Below, piece by piece: positions 51,701 through 63,345 of a stretch of DNA of 64,000 nucleotides (within the stretch, counting starts at the first letter, position 1; the number at the start of each line of letters is the position of its first letter). The stretch lies in assembly GCA_030407085.1 (NCBI GenBank), contig CM059587.1, positions 76,063,001 to 76,127,000 of the forward strand, given 5' to 3'. Origin of the DNA: Trichopria drosophilae. Lineage: Eukaryota > Arthropoda > Insecta > Hymenoptera > Diapriidae. The translations under genes and the position numbers were made by a program. The notes below the pieces were generated by a model. It was not told the DNA's origin, searched no databases, and worked only from the letters and a program-made list of their open reading frames with translations.

Positions 51701-54700
51701 TATTTTTCAATGCTCGCGTACATATTAATTCGTAGAGTAATTAAAAGAGATTAACACAATAAAAACAATAAAACTGAATGAACTTCTTTTTCTATTTTCT
51801 AATTTTCTAAAATGTAAAGTTTAAAATAATGTAAAATATTCAGTTTTCTCTATTTTTTAAATGTTTTCCATACCCATCATGGCCCAAATAAGGCCACTGA
51901 CTTTATACGTTGAATTTAATTTTTCAAAATTTTATATTTGCTTCGACGATGATGATTTCTAATTTTTCTAAATTGGAATTTTAAATTCCACGAAGAAAAA
52001 TTACAAAAAAGTAATTTAACATCACTTTTTCATATAATTAGATAAACGATAAGGTTTCAGGTTTTTGTTTTTATATAAATTCATATGTTTTGACGGTAAT
52101 TGTTTTCTTTTTTTCTCGATAAATTAATTTTTTGTCACAGTAGGTCATAAAGTGCGATTTTGTGCCCTCCGGTATGCAAAATTAGGGAGAGAGGAATTAA
52201 GTTTGTAAACTTAGTTTGTAAGTTTGTAAAAGTATTCTCAAATTTTTGAATGCATCTTTATCCCTATGCATTTGTATCCAAAAATAATGTAACGTTGAAA
52301 ATATAAAATGTTATGAATGCATTTGAATATAAACATAATGAACCTTAATAAATATAAAACTTAAGGAACACATTTCAATCCCAAAATATTATTTACTAAA
52401 ATTATGAATACATTTATATCCTTGTGACATCGAACGTTGTTTGTGCCGTAAAAGTACCAAATTTAAGAAATTCATTTGAACTCCAAACAACTATATGTTG
52501 AAATTACAAATACAATTAAATTTATAAAATAAGTTTTCTATGCGAAAATATTTCAATAAAATATTCGATACGGTTTATTATGTATTTAGAGTCAATGAAA
52601 ACGAAGCCTATAAACAAATTTGTAGTGCAGTTGTATTTTGTTACCCATTTTAAATAAAAATGGAATCATTATTCTCGAGGATTCGTTTATTATGCATTAT
52701 TTTTGGCGTATTATTCTTGATCGTTGCAAATATATTTTAAGGAATAAATAATGCAACCCATGCAACTTGAACTAAACATGTTTTAGGTGTCTCATATTTT
52801 ATAGCTACGTACGTAGACATTTTTTCAATAATTGATTTATTAGTAATAATGGTAGGGGCATACAAGATCCAAGCCAAAAGATCCACGCGAAAAGGTCGAA
52901 AGAATTAAAAGTACAAGAAACAAAATGTCCAATTCTATTAATTATTTTGCATTCTATGACAAATTATCATTTCATTGTTTTACTTTGATATGCGATGACT
53001 TCAACCTGTTGACCTCAATGGTAGGCATTTTTGTATCTTTGGATCTTTTGACTTTTTCGATTGCACTTTTTGTCTTGGACCTTTTGGATTGGACCTTTCG
53101 TAACTCAATCAGTAATAATATAACAATGTATTAAAAATCGTGATAAATATAATTGGCACATATTTTAAAAATTGATATTTGATAAGAATACAAATTCGTA
53201 ATTCACGGAAAAGTAGATGTTCTTACAAAAAAAATAGTAAGAATCCCAACTAACCTAAAATGGTACCGCCAACTAGAAAATGTATTTATAGAGTACGTTT
53301 ATAATTTTTGTAGTTGGAACAACAAATTTTCTCATTGTGTTAAGTAATTATTCTTTCCGTTTGATTACGTACAGAAAAATGTTTTTTAATCACTGTTGAA
53401 TTAAGTGAACAATTTAAAAAAAATCTATTAAATAACTGAAAAGTTCTTAAGATTACAAGCGAAAAAAAACCTTAGCTTAATTATGGGTAAAGGTAAAGAA
53501 AGACCTGATATATCAGTATACAATATTATTGAACTTTAAAATAAAAAACAAAATAATTTTGGAAAATATCCATTTTTATCTAGTACTTCTAGTTTATCCA
53601 ATTGAATCATGAAGCTAGCACCAGATTCGCAGAAGCGGATTCGATAAAACTACGGTTTTCAGCATTTAAAATTTACAAAAACAGAATATTTGCATAAAAT
53701 TCAGCGATTGTAATTTTTTTCAATAATAATATTTATTTGTTTCTTTTTTATTGATTAAAAACCGATAAAAAACATATATTTTTCCAGTAAAAAATCTTTA
53801 GTAAAACATAATTATGCAAATGATTTAGTTTATGTTTGATAATTTCCAACGAAAGTATTTTAACGTCACAAAATTAAAGTTAAATTGTATGTGTAATTAA
53901 CGACTTATTAGTAATTTGTATTAATTTCAAAATCCTTTATTTATAGATAATTTTCTCAATTCTGTGTATAGTAAATTTCCTAAAATACCTAAAATGACAA
54001 GAAAGTTTCAAAGTTCGAAATAAATATACGTTGAAGCTGAAAACATCGCACGTCGAATTAACGCCTTGGACAATTTCGTTAATTCCCTTCGTACCATTGG
54101 GGAGTCGAAAAGGCACGTCGTCAAACTGCGACGCACATCGTTGTAAACGACAACGTTGCACCGGATGCAGAGAGTGGCTGGATAAAAAAGTGCAAGCCCC
54201 CTCGTCTTCTCCCCCATTTCACTCGTTGGGAGTAATCGAAACTTTGGCCCCTCCAGATTCCGAATCGTGCTACTAGCTTCCAATTTTTTACCAAGGGGAG
54301 CCCCCTCCCCCTGCCCCCTGCGGTCCTTTCGTTTTTTATTTGGGCACGATCCCCCGCGAGAGACGCGTGCCGGCCTGTACATTTGTTACGCCTCGAGGAC
54401 TCCTCTTCCTCAGAAGAAGTTCTGAAACGGAAGTCCAACGGAAAGGTTCGAGGTCTCGTTGAAGGCGATATACCTTGCGAAGATAAATTTAAAACATTGA
54501 ATTTCATCGCTGTATAAAAAAACATTTCCGAGAATTTGGAGGTATGGTACTCGTACAGAGAATTTTTTAGCAGAAAAAAAAATTAAAATATTGTATCCGG
54601 TGTGAGCGAGTACGTGTTGTTTCGTATGCATGAAGAGCCTTGACGGATAAATATTTGTTCACATTTGGTAAATAGCCCCTAGGGACATACGTACATGGGA

Positions 54701-54881
54701 TTAATTCTTAGTTGGCTCCGCTAATTTATTGGTTAAGTTAACTTTTATAGCAATTCTGTACAACTACATGAGTGCTATGTACCTAATTTTAACATAAACC
54801 TATCACATTTATAATAACCCTTTAACGTTCAAAGGGCCAAAATACGAACGTCAACTTCATGTACGAATTGCCTTTCAATTA
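48754..54881. other. Longest gene-free stretch of the second half
   Basis: No supported gene. Two patches stand out in composition: 50730-51150, and 54020-54480 with C-rich runs such as CCCCCTCCCCCTGCCCCC at about 54301. Frames of 124-134 codons in the latter are artefacts of high G+C. A short TTGGACCTTTTGG-like repeat occurs at 52860-53100. Confidence 0.4.
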
Positions 54882-56103
54882 CACTGGGCAGCAAAAAAAA
54901 GTAAATTCTTGGTTATCTTAAAATTCTTACGTTTATTGAATCTTTAGGACTCAGTGAACAAAAAAGAAGTTACAAACCTTTTTTCATTGGGTCAGTCCCA
55001 TGCAAATCAAGATGAAACTGAGAAAAAATTGCTTTTTTAGCATTTTTTTAATCCCTATGAGTAAAAAATGCGACGTGATACAAATTTCTAGTAGGGCTTA
55101 AATAATAGCTTAAATATGAACTTTTAAACGAAAAATTGTAAACTCACTATTAATAGTGGGGGAACTTGATTTATGAAGCACCTCAGAAAAAATAGATGTG
55201 GTTACAAGAACTGATAGAAAACGATCCATGATAAGATTTTTTGTTAACTGGTCCCATTATGGTTTTTGTAGTTGGTGATGATGAATGGAAAGTTAGACTT
55301 CAAAATGGCGGACACAATATGGCGGACTAAATTAAAAATATTACGCGAACTCGCTTGAAATTTGTTACTCGGATATTTTTGAGGTTAGTAATCACTATTC
55401 AAAATTCAAAATGGCAGATCCAATATGGCGACCGAAATATTTGTAATTTACTCGAATTTCTTTATGATTTTGTTACACAAGGGATTTCGAAGTCTCTGAT
55501 TACAAATCTAAAATTTATTTTTCGATACAGTTAAAAATTAAGAAGGATATAGTTTTCTTGACATCAATTTTATTATTACATTAAAGCTCTTGTATTTGAC
55601 AAACATTTATATAAAACACAACATGAAATTTGACTTGAAAATTTACAAAAACGACGATTATAGTTCCTCCACTGTTAATACTGATTTTTTAATTTCTCGT
55701 CGAAAAGTTCATGTTTTAAGGTTTCATTTAAGCCCTACTAGAAATTTTCATCACGTCGCATTTTTAACACATAAGGATTAAAAAAATGGTAAAATAGTAG
55801 TTTTTGATACAAGGGCGTAGGCGTAAAGAACTTTACACACACACACGTGTGTCGAAATATTGTTTACGTACGGCTTTTTCGTGCGTAAAGTATAATCGAG
55901 TGTGTAAAGTTTACTTTACGCATAAGTTTACTTTACACACCGAAAAGACGTACATAAAAGTCATTTTTTTCGAATTGATTGACAGGGACTGACAGAATGA
56001 AAAAAGCTTTGTAACCTCTTTTTTCGTTCACTCAGACCTAAAGATTCAATAAACGTAAGAATTTTAAGATAAACAAAAATCGACTTTTTTTTGTTACCCA
56101 GTG
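54882..56103. mobile_element. 1222-bp foldback element with CACTG ends and TTA duplication
   Basis: The ends are CACTGGG (54882) and CCCAGTG (to 56103), flanked by TTA on both sides. The outer arms of about 125 bp share ATCTTAAAATTCTTACGTTT, ATTGAATCTTTAGG and TTTTTTCATT. Inner arms (55035-55140 against 55680-55790) share AAAATGCGACGTGAT, TTTCTAGTAGGGCTTAAAT and more. An extra segment of about 185 bp with CACACACAC/GTGTG lies in the right half (55801-55985). The core carries AAAATGGCGGAC copies of the 107-bp family. CACTR ends with a 3-bp duplication are known for CACTA (CMC) elements; that assignment is inference. Confidence 0.75.
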
Positions 56104-56106
56104 TTA

Positions 56107-59100
56107 TAACTCGTGTAGAAAAACTATTGGGATACATATTCTTGTGTAAAAAAGTTTCATTTTTCGATTGGCATAACCAAATTTATCAATACATGACAGT
56201 AAATTTTCTCTTTTTAACAATAAACAAAAATAAAAACGCTGATTTTCGATTTGTTTTATTTTAAAGGAATTTTTAATCATGTTGTCGGTACTTAAGAACA
56301 TTCTAACCTATCAAGATGCGGGACCCGAATGTTGTACTTCCAAAATATATTTTTAGATGCTTTGATTTTTATTGTTAACCGATCCAAAATGGCGTCTGAA
56401 TGCCCAAAATTATTGAAAAAGCACAGTAATGTGCACTTTTGAAGCCTAATGTAAGTTTTAGTGGTAAAAATAACTTTCTGCCAATTTCGTGGCAACAAAT
56501 TGGATGCACATTAGTAAAATTACCTCATACAATTGGTTTTTAAGATGGCGGCCGTGATGAGTCAGCTAAAATAACGTATTTACACAGCTTTATAGATACT
56601 GTAAAATGTTCAAGCCTCTTTATTCAATAGTTTTAGGAACTCTCAGGATCATGAGATCTAAATTCATGATTAGCTTATCAAAATTCAAAATGGCGGATCC
56701 AATATGACAGACGGCAAAATAAAAAATAGCGATTCAGGAAAAATAAAAAATACTACCGTCTTCTACGTGAAATTTGGAATTAAAAATACTTTTATTCAGT
56801 TTCTCGCGTAAAAAATTATCAAAATCGAAAATTGCATAATGTATATTCACATACTTTTTTTGTCGAATTCAAACAAAATTCATGAAACATTGTTGAGGAT
56901 TTTATAATTAAACGTATAAAATTGATACTTTGTAAAAATTCTTGATTATAGATGAAAAATATATTTTTTGTGGAAAGAAAAAGATTCAATAAGATCTTAA
57001 TTAGATTTGTCTCGGAAAAGGCACTAATCAATATTCTAATAAGATAATCTAGAAATTATGAACTTTTAAAGTCTATCTGAGATTTTTTTGGTAATAAAAT
57101 ATCAAAAAATGCGTCTTTTCAAGATCGTTTTCAAGTCTTTTTGCGATTTTCTTTAGACAAATACTGATCCGCAGGGGAAAATAGTGTTCAAATTCAAATT
57201 GAACCTAATGGATTCCTAAACTAATTTTCAGATTGACAAGAACGTTGAGGAAATATCTAAGAACATGAATATTGCTATTAGTAAGAAAAACACGATTATG
57301 ATGCTGAATTTTGGTTGATAAACTAATTTATGTCGAAAAAAATGGATTTAGTTTTACAAATTCCAATATTTTTTATTTAGAAATTTTTTAATGTAAACAA
57401 CTTTAGTTAACAAAATTTATTTAGTTTTGCAAATTTAAATCTTTTTTTATACCAATTCTATTCTTATTTTATAATTTCTAGTAACTTTTTATATAACGGC
57501 TAATATAATTTTTTTGACCAAATTGGACACTTTTCAATGCAAAAATTCAAAAAATTTATATCTAATTTTACAAATTTCATTAACATAAAGTTTTTTTACT
57601 TTAACATATGTTTACTTTCGAATTTCAAACAACTTTTCGTATGAATTTTAAAAAGTATTTAAATTTCGAAAAATACTGCAGCAGTTACATCTCACATAAG
57701 TGTTTCATCTAAATTGCGGAAATAAAAATGTTGAAACGGAAGGGAAAACTGAACAAAATTAAATATAGTATGAATATACCATTTCAACGATCTTGTTTGC
57801 TACTGATATCTTAGTTTTGTTTCGGGTCTGACTAATACAAACGTCATCTTTATCCGTTGTGAAATTACGGAAAACCCAACAAACATTAGGAAAAGTTTCC
57901 ACGAATTTGAAGCCATTTAATGTGGGGTATTTACGATCAATCGAGTATCACGTTTTTTATAGAAAATCTGTGGAGTATTATAGTTGATTAGGTAATGGCA
58001 ACTTATCCAAAAAATTATCTCGGCAAAACTCTCCTCAAAGGTCTCATTTCCAATCAATTTTTTTTACCTTTATATTTAAAAGAAAAGGTTGTTTACTTTC
58101 ATAAAAGAAATAACGATGAGAAAGAACAACTCTAAGAACATTTATCGCATAAAAAAATATTTCGATCCTGGAACTAGGGATATCAAAGGCAAACAAGAAG
58201 TAAAATTTTTTAGGTCATTGTTGGTCAGTATTCTGTGTACCACTACTACCGCCTTAAAATAAATTGAATTTGGAGTACTTATTCATTAAAAGTGAATTTG
58301 TTTGGCACTTTCCCTAAAAAAACAATCACAGTTTGAAGTTATTCCATCTTTGTGTTGTACGCAATTTAATTAATTTCTTGTCTAGATAAACACTTTTATT
58401 TCCCACTTGGCTATACTGCAAATGAAGGAAAATAGTAATCATTTTTTTTAAATCTAACGAACGTAATATTTTAAAAATCTGCGCAGAAAATGTTATTAAA
58501 ATATTTTTCCAAAATTCATGTAGTATTTATAAAGTATTTTCTTTCAAGTACTTTCAACTTGCAAGAAACTTAAGCAATTAAAATAACCATATGAACATGC
58601 AAAGACCATTTTTCGTTTAAAAAGATTTCTTTGCGCGTTTAAAACGGTAAAACACAGTGGAAATAACGCCCTGAAGCCGTAACTCAAATTAGTGTACTAT
58701 CGTAAAGCTTACATCGTTTTAACGATCTTCTTCGTCTCCCAGAACTAATCAATTTCACATTAGGATGGATCCTAAGGTAATCCTTTTTTGGCGTGATAAA
58801 TTGATCATTTTTGGTGTTTTAGCGAATCTTTGCGAAAGTGAATACCATTAATCTTGAAAAGTAACGCTGCGGAAGGTTACATCAGAATGGTAAATCCTGC
58901 AGTTCCAAAAAATAAATTTTCTTTGCCATTCTTCATGTTTACGCTCAACTTGTAACTCGTATACTTACATACCGTTTTTTATCGTGTGCTCGGAATGAAG
59001 CATGGAAAAAAATCAAACTTGTTTTCAATCAAGTTTAAGCACAACGATTCATTAAGGTGTCTTGTACTTAATTTAAGGAAACTTAAAAGGATGTCGTAGA

Positions 59101-60176
59101 TTTCACGAAATAACGATCTACACGAACATGTGCATATTTCTTACGCGCTGTTACTCCTTCTTCTTGTTAAAAATGTTCCCTTAGATGGCAATCGGTATTC
59201 TTATAATGAATTTTGTTATTTCGCAACACGTAATGCATCCTTAAATAATATATTATTCGCGTGTAATTAAAAAATATGTTTGCTGGTAATTAAAAAACCT
59301 GAACACAAACCTTGTGCTAATATATGGACATTTTTAACATTGTTACGCTATTTTGTATAATTGTTAATATGTAGCGTTTAGATAAAATGATTATTTTATC
59401 ATAAACACAAATTCATAATTATTGTTTTATTTTAAAAATTGCGTCATGCTTTATGAAACTACGTTGACAAGAATCGTTACACTACCAAGAACTGATTTAT
59501 TTCAATAGAACACAAGCGCATAACATGCTGGATTTTGAAAACAAAAGTTCTGAGCAAAGTTTAACAGTACTTGTTAGTAGTAAAGCGCAATGCAAACAAA
59601 TTTGGTTTGAACTTTTTTATTGACCAAATTATTTATTAATGCCGAAAATTTAAAAATAAAAAAATGATGAGGATTTATACAAAAATCGGGATTTTTGGAG
59701 AATTTTTTTTTACTCATATTTTCTTAGCATTTCCCGCATTAAAATACCTCAGATATTTACGAATATCGCGTCAAAACTGTTTGGGCTAGAAGATAGAGCT
59801 TAGTGCAACAAATTAAATTTAAAAATCACTGTTCAAAAATGGCGGCTAATTTCGATTTTTATTTCAAAATCATAGTCGCGTGTATACTCAGTCGACTTAT
59901 CTCCGGCCGCTAGCTTAAGGCGCCAACTTCAGCCTGAACATTTAATGAAATTTCATCTTGTTCTGTTACTCAGTTGTGAGTTTTATACGTTACATAAATT
60001 CAACATTTTCCTTCGCACTTTATACAGGCTGAGGACTGTCTACGTTTCATATCTTTCAAAAATATGTTTTGATAAATACGGAACGTAGGCGTGTTTAAAA
60101 ATATTAAATTTAGAGTCTTCTTTACTCTTTCATTGTTGCTTTGCTTTGCTCAGTTGTTGAAAACCTTGTTATTTTT
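56107..60176. other. Gene-free stretch
   Basis: No supported gene. ATGGCGG-type motifs cluster near 56388, 56542, 56687 and 59836. The remainder is A+T-rich. Confidence 0.4.
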
Positions 60177-60282
60177 TTTTAATAATTATTCCACAGAAGG
60201 AATCGTCCTTGTCACACAATTTTGTATGACTACAAATTTGTTTGCCAGATGGCGCCATACCTCACAATGCAGTGCATTGTTG

Positions 60283-60639
60283 TTATTGATCCCGTTGTTT
60301 TAGATCACCCAAAATTCTATTAGCGATGTCGGATGGATCATCACCGTTGCCATTCTTCAACTCCACGTTACACCCATTCTCGAGGAGAAGGTGTCCAGCT
60401 TCATTGTTCTGGTGAATCACAGCCAAGTGGAGCGGAGTATTGCCATCCTCGTCAGCTGCATTGATGTCAGGACACCACTCCAATAGCAGCTGAAGAATTC
60501 TACTCCCTGAGTTAAATATAGCCGCATGTAGAGCCGTGGATCCATCTTCTTTTCGTCCGTTGATGTCGGCTCCGTTCAGCAGCAACCTTTTAACCTCCTC
60601 CACATTTTCTTCAAAAACTGCCTTACACAATACAGACAT
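60283..60639 (-). CDS. Ankyrin-repeat protein, 118 residues, intronless
   Basis: Ankyrin repeats are helix-loop-helix modules that bind other proteins. Repeat 1 (residues 3-30) is a cap with VKRLLLNGADINGRK; repeat 2 (31-63) has DGSTALHAA and LLLEWCPDINAAD; repeat 3 (64-97) has DGNTPLHLAV and LLLENGCNVELKN; residues 98-118 start a fourth repeat (DPSDIANRIL) and end at TAA. TPLH/TALH at the expected places makes the fold secure. There is no signal peptide, so it is probably cytoplasmic or nuclear. The frame is visibly less A+T-rich than the flanks, and the start context AAAATGT is good. A weak poly(A) variant ATTAAA lies about 100 bp downstream. The gene sits beside a dispersed-repeat cluster (60965-62153). 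It may be a short host gene, the surviving exon of a longer one, or transposon- or microbe-derived. Confidence 0.85.
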   Translation of the reverse strand: MSVLCKAVFEENVEEVKRLLLNGADINGRKEDGSTALHAAIFNSGSRILQLLLEWCPDINAADEDGNTPLHLAVIHQNNEAGHLLLENGCNVELKNGNGDDPSDIANRILGDLKQRDQ

Positions 60640-60964
60640 TTTTCTGATGTACGTCCGTCTTCGGTTATAGTTAACTTGGAACTGGTCGACTTGTAGTGAA
60701 GGATTCGGTCATGAGGTAGTCAAAAACAGGTGATGGTGGAGGGCCAAAGATTGTTTACCAATCGACACTACTTCGGCATGGTAGGTATCCGGTGGGTCGG
60801 TTGATAAGCCTAATTACTTTCCCTTCCGATATTCGTGTCTGGACCTTTGATTTTCTTTACCTGATATCAATGGGTAATGTTTTTAGGGTTCCCTTTTTAT
60901 GATGTCTTGGCAATAACAAAATTTGGAATCGGCTTAATGGTTCCTGACTAGTTAGCATACGTTT

Positions 60965-61590
60965 ATTACTTCGACCCAGACCTTAGGTCTGGACGAAGTA
61001 TTGAATTTAGTCCCTTCGGGCATAAAAATTACCCCATAGTTTTTCATCAAATGTCGACGTTTCAGACCCTAAGCAGCCCAATTCAACAATAAAAAAATTT
61101 GTGTTCGTGATCTTGTAGGTACGTACGTCCGTGCGTCCGTACGTCCGTAAGTCCCGTTTTTTGTCTCGCATTAACTCGCGTACGGATAAGCGTAATGGCA
61201 TAAATATTTTTTTTAAATACGTATCTTGGCATAACTTAGATCTGATTAGATGTTGGCGCAGATGCATCCGTCCATTACTAAAATACATTTTAAAACACGT
61301 CGTTTTTTTTGCATTTATTTTATAAATATAAAAATTTTATTAAAAAACGTTTCAAATAAAAAAGATAGAGCATGTAATTCTCTACAAGAAAGGTTTTATG
61401 CATTTTCTTCCTAAAGTCAACGATAATGCCATGGTTTAAAATGCGTATGACTATTGTCTGAAAAAGTATTGAATTTGGTCTCGTCGGCAAAAAAATTGCC
61501 CTATAGTTTTTCATCAAATTTCGACGTTTCGACCCCCTACCCCCCAGGGATAGTCTTCTCCAGCCCCTCGGGCGCGGTGATCACATACGG
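60965..61590 (+). repeat. Direct repeat pair with CTTCGAC palindromes and CGTCCGTA array
   Basis: AGTATTGAATTTAGTCCCTT near 60998 and AGTATTGAATTTGGTCTCGT near 61466 begin two copies of about 75 bp sharing CATAGTTTTTCATCAAAT/CTATAGTTTTTCATCAAAT and TTTCGACGTTTCGACC, about 468 bp apart. The first is preceded by the palindrome ACTTCGACCCAGACC / GGTCTGGACGAAGT (60966-60999). A tandem of CGTCCGTA-like 8-mers lies at 61118-61150. The CTTCGAC...GTCGAAG motif links this to the repeat at 61718-62153. Confidence 0.65.
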
Positions 61591-61717
61591 GCGCATAAGT
61601 TCTTTTATGTCCTTGATACGAAAATAACTATTTCGATATATCTAAAAGATGTCTTATAGTATCTAAAAGATATCCGTCAGAGATCTTTTCGACACTTTCA
61701 AGATATCTTTGACGAAT

Positions 61718-62153
61718 TATATGTATATATAAGATCATGATGATACAGACAGTAATTAGTAAAACACTGTAAATATGTAATATGGATCGAATAGTCTATT
61801 ACAATACAAGTGCATGAAGTAAGTGTTTTGCAACTTTTATTTATTAATACTTCGACTGGCCTGTCGTCGGGGTCGAAGTTTTAAAAATTCCCATTTTCAA
61901 TTTTACGTCGACTCAGGCCATAGGTCATAGTTGTTAATCATTTTCGATTTTCATACATGTAAGAAACACTATATTGTCGTAACATATATATCGAAGCCAC
62001 TTGGACCTAAATATGATTGGACCCCCAAATATCCATATAATTTTATACTATAATTGAAAGCTGTTAGTAAACGAACGAGTATTAAGGCATAGCCGACTCT
62101 CCACTGGGTCGAAGATTCTGAGCGAGCGAGGCACCACGCCAACACTATAGTTT
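61718..62153 (-). repeat. Dispersed repeat, copy 2, inverted
   Basis: This is the reverse-complement partner of 47853-48244 and the longer of the two. It contains the extra segment around TTTTACGTCGACTCAGGCCA and CATAGGTCATAGTTGTTAAT. It ends with GCGAGCGAGGCACCACGCC and AACACTATAGTTT. It lies about 1.1 kb from the ankyrin gene. Confidence 0.8.
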
Positions 62154-63131
62154 AATACTCAATAACTAGTATAATACAAAATAGTTTAATACAAAATACT
62201 CTATCTCTCCAAATTTGTTAAGTATTTTACTGACGTTTTAGATTTATGGGGTGCATTTTAACATCCTGCCAATTTAATTCGAGAGAGTATTGGTAGCTTG
62301 TTTCTTTCTTTATACTTCATTGACAATAATAATAAATAATTACATAAATAAAATACATTGCATCAGCAGTGCGAATATGAGGCTATTATGGACATTCGAT
62401 GTTCTTGACCTATTGGCACGGCATAATCAACAGTTCATGTTTTGACGGACTTGCTTTTAAAATGTCCAGGAAACTACAACTTCTGTAATCTTATTTACGG
62501 TTTCAGAATTTATTAACCTATTCTTGTTTACTGAATTAGAATACGCAATGAACTAATGATTGCAACTTTCTAAACTGTGGAAGTATTTTAAATGTATTTC
62601 AAGTTCATGGTTTGAATTTCTACTCCCTTTTAATTTTATACAAGTATCCTCTGGATAAAATTGTCAATTATATTTTAACAATGTACATGTATACATCATC
62701 GCTGATGTCAGGTAGTGGTAATTGTGAGTGTTGGTGCTGGATCATTTTTCTATGCTACCATTGCATAAATGTCAACTTAGGCACATCAAGTTGAATATAA
62801 TAAGTTTCATTCGGTCGAAAATTGATATGCTGAGTTAGAGCACATATAAAATTATTGATAATAATATAATATGTTTACATTTTTTCGCATGGGGAAAAAA
62901 GGGAGAATTTGTTGTATATACGTAAACAGTTGATGAAATTATGTTAATCTTACGATTTAAAATATTGTAAGGAATACTATAAAATAAATATTTTTACTGT
63001 GACAAAGTTATTTTCATTAATTTTGATGCATCTATTTTAAGATTCTCGAATGTTTAGTTACTATTTGACTATAAAACTGCGACAGATTTGAGGTTTTACT
63101 GTACTGAACTGCAAATTTAACGACTGGGAAA
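62154..63131. other. Gene-free stretch
   Basis: A+T-rich; no gene or repeat recognised. Confidence 0.45.
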
Positions 63132-63345
63132 TAGAAAACGACGCAATATCATTGTTTTGTTTTGCTACAGAAATAGTTAAAAACTATAAATTACAACATA
63201 CATTTGAGATGGTATATTCACCATACACAGAGAGAAAATAAACTGTTAAACCAATCATTTTACAAAAGTAAAATACTGAATAACAAAAAAATTGTTTTTA
63301 ACTATTTCTGTAGTAAACAAGACAATCATATGGTGTCGTTTTCTA
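63132..63345. repeat. Inverted repeat with arms of about 52 bp
   Basis: 63132-63184 (TAGAAAACGACGCAATATCA through CTACAGAAATAGTTAAAAAC) is matched by the reverse complement of 63294-63345 with few mismatches. The loop is about 109 bp. The arms are well matched, which suggests a recent origin or selection on the stem. A small plus-strand frame across it has no known domain. Confidence 0.75.

Noticed and set aside
54008..54525. Overlapping minus-strand frames of 124 and 134 codons
   Set aside because: They lie in a G+C-rich patch where stop codons are rare; both frames are low-complexity Arg/Gly/Ser with no family.
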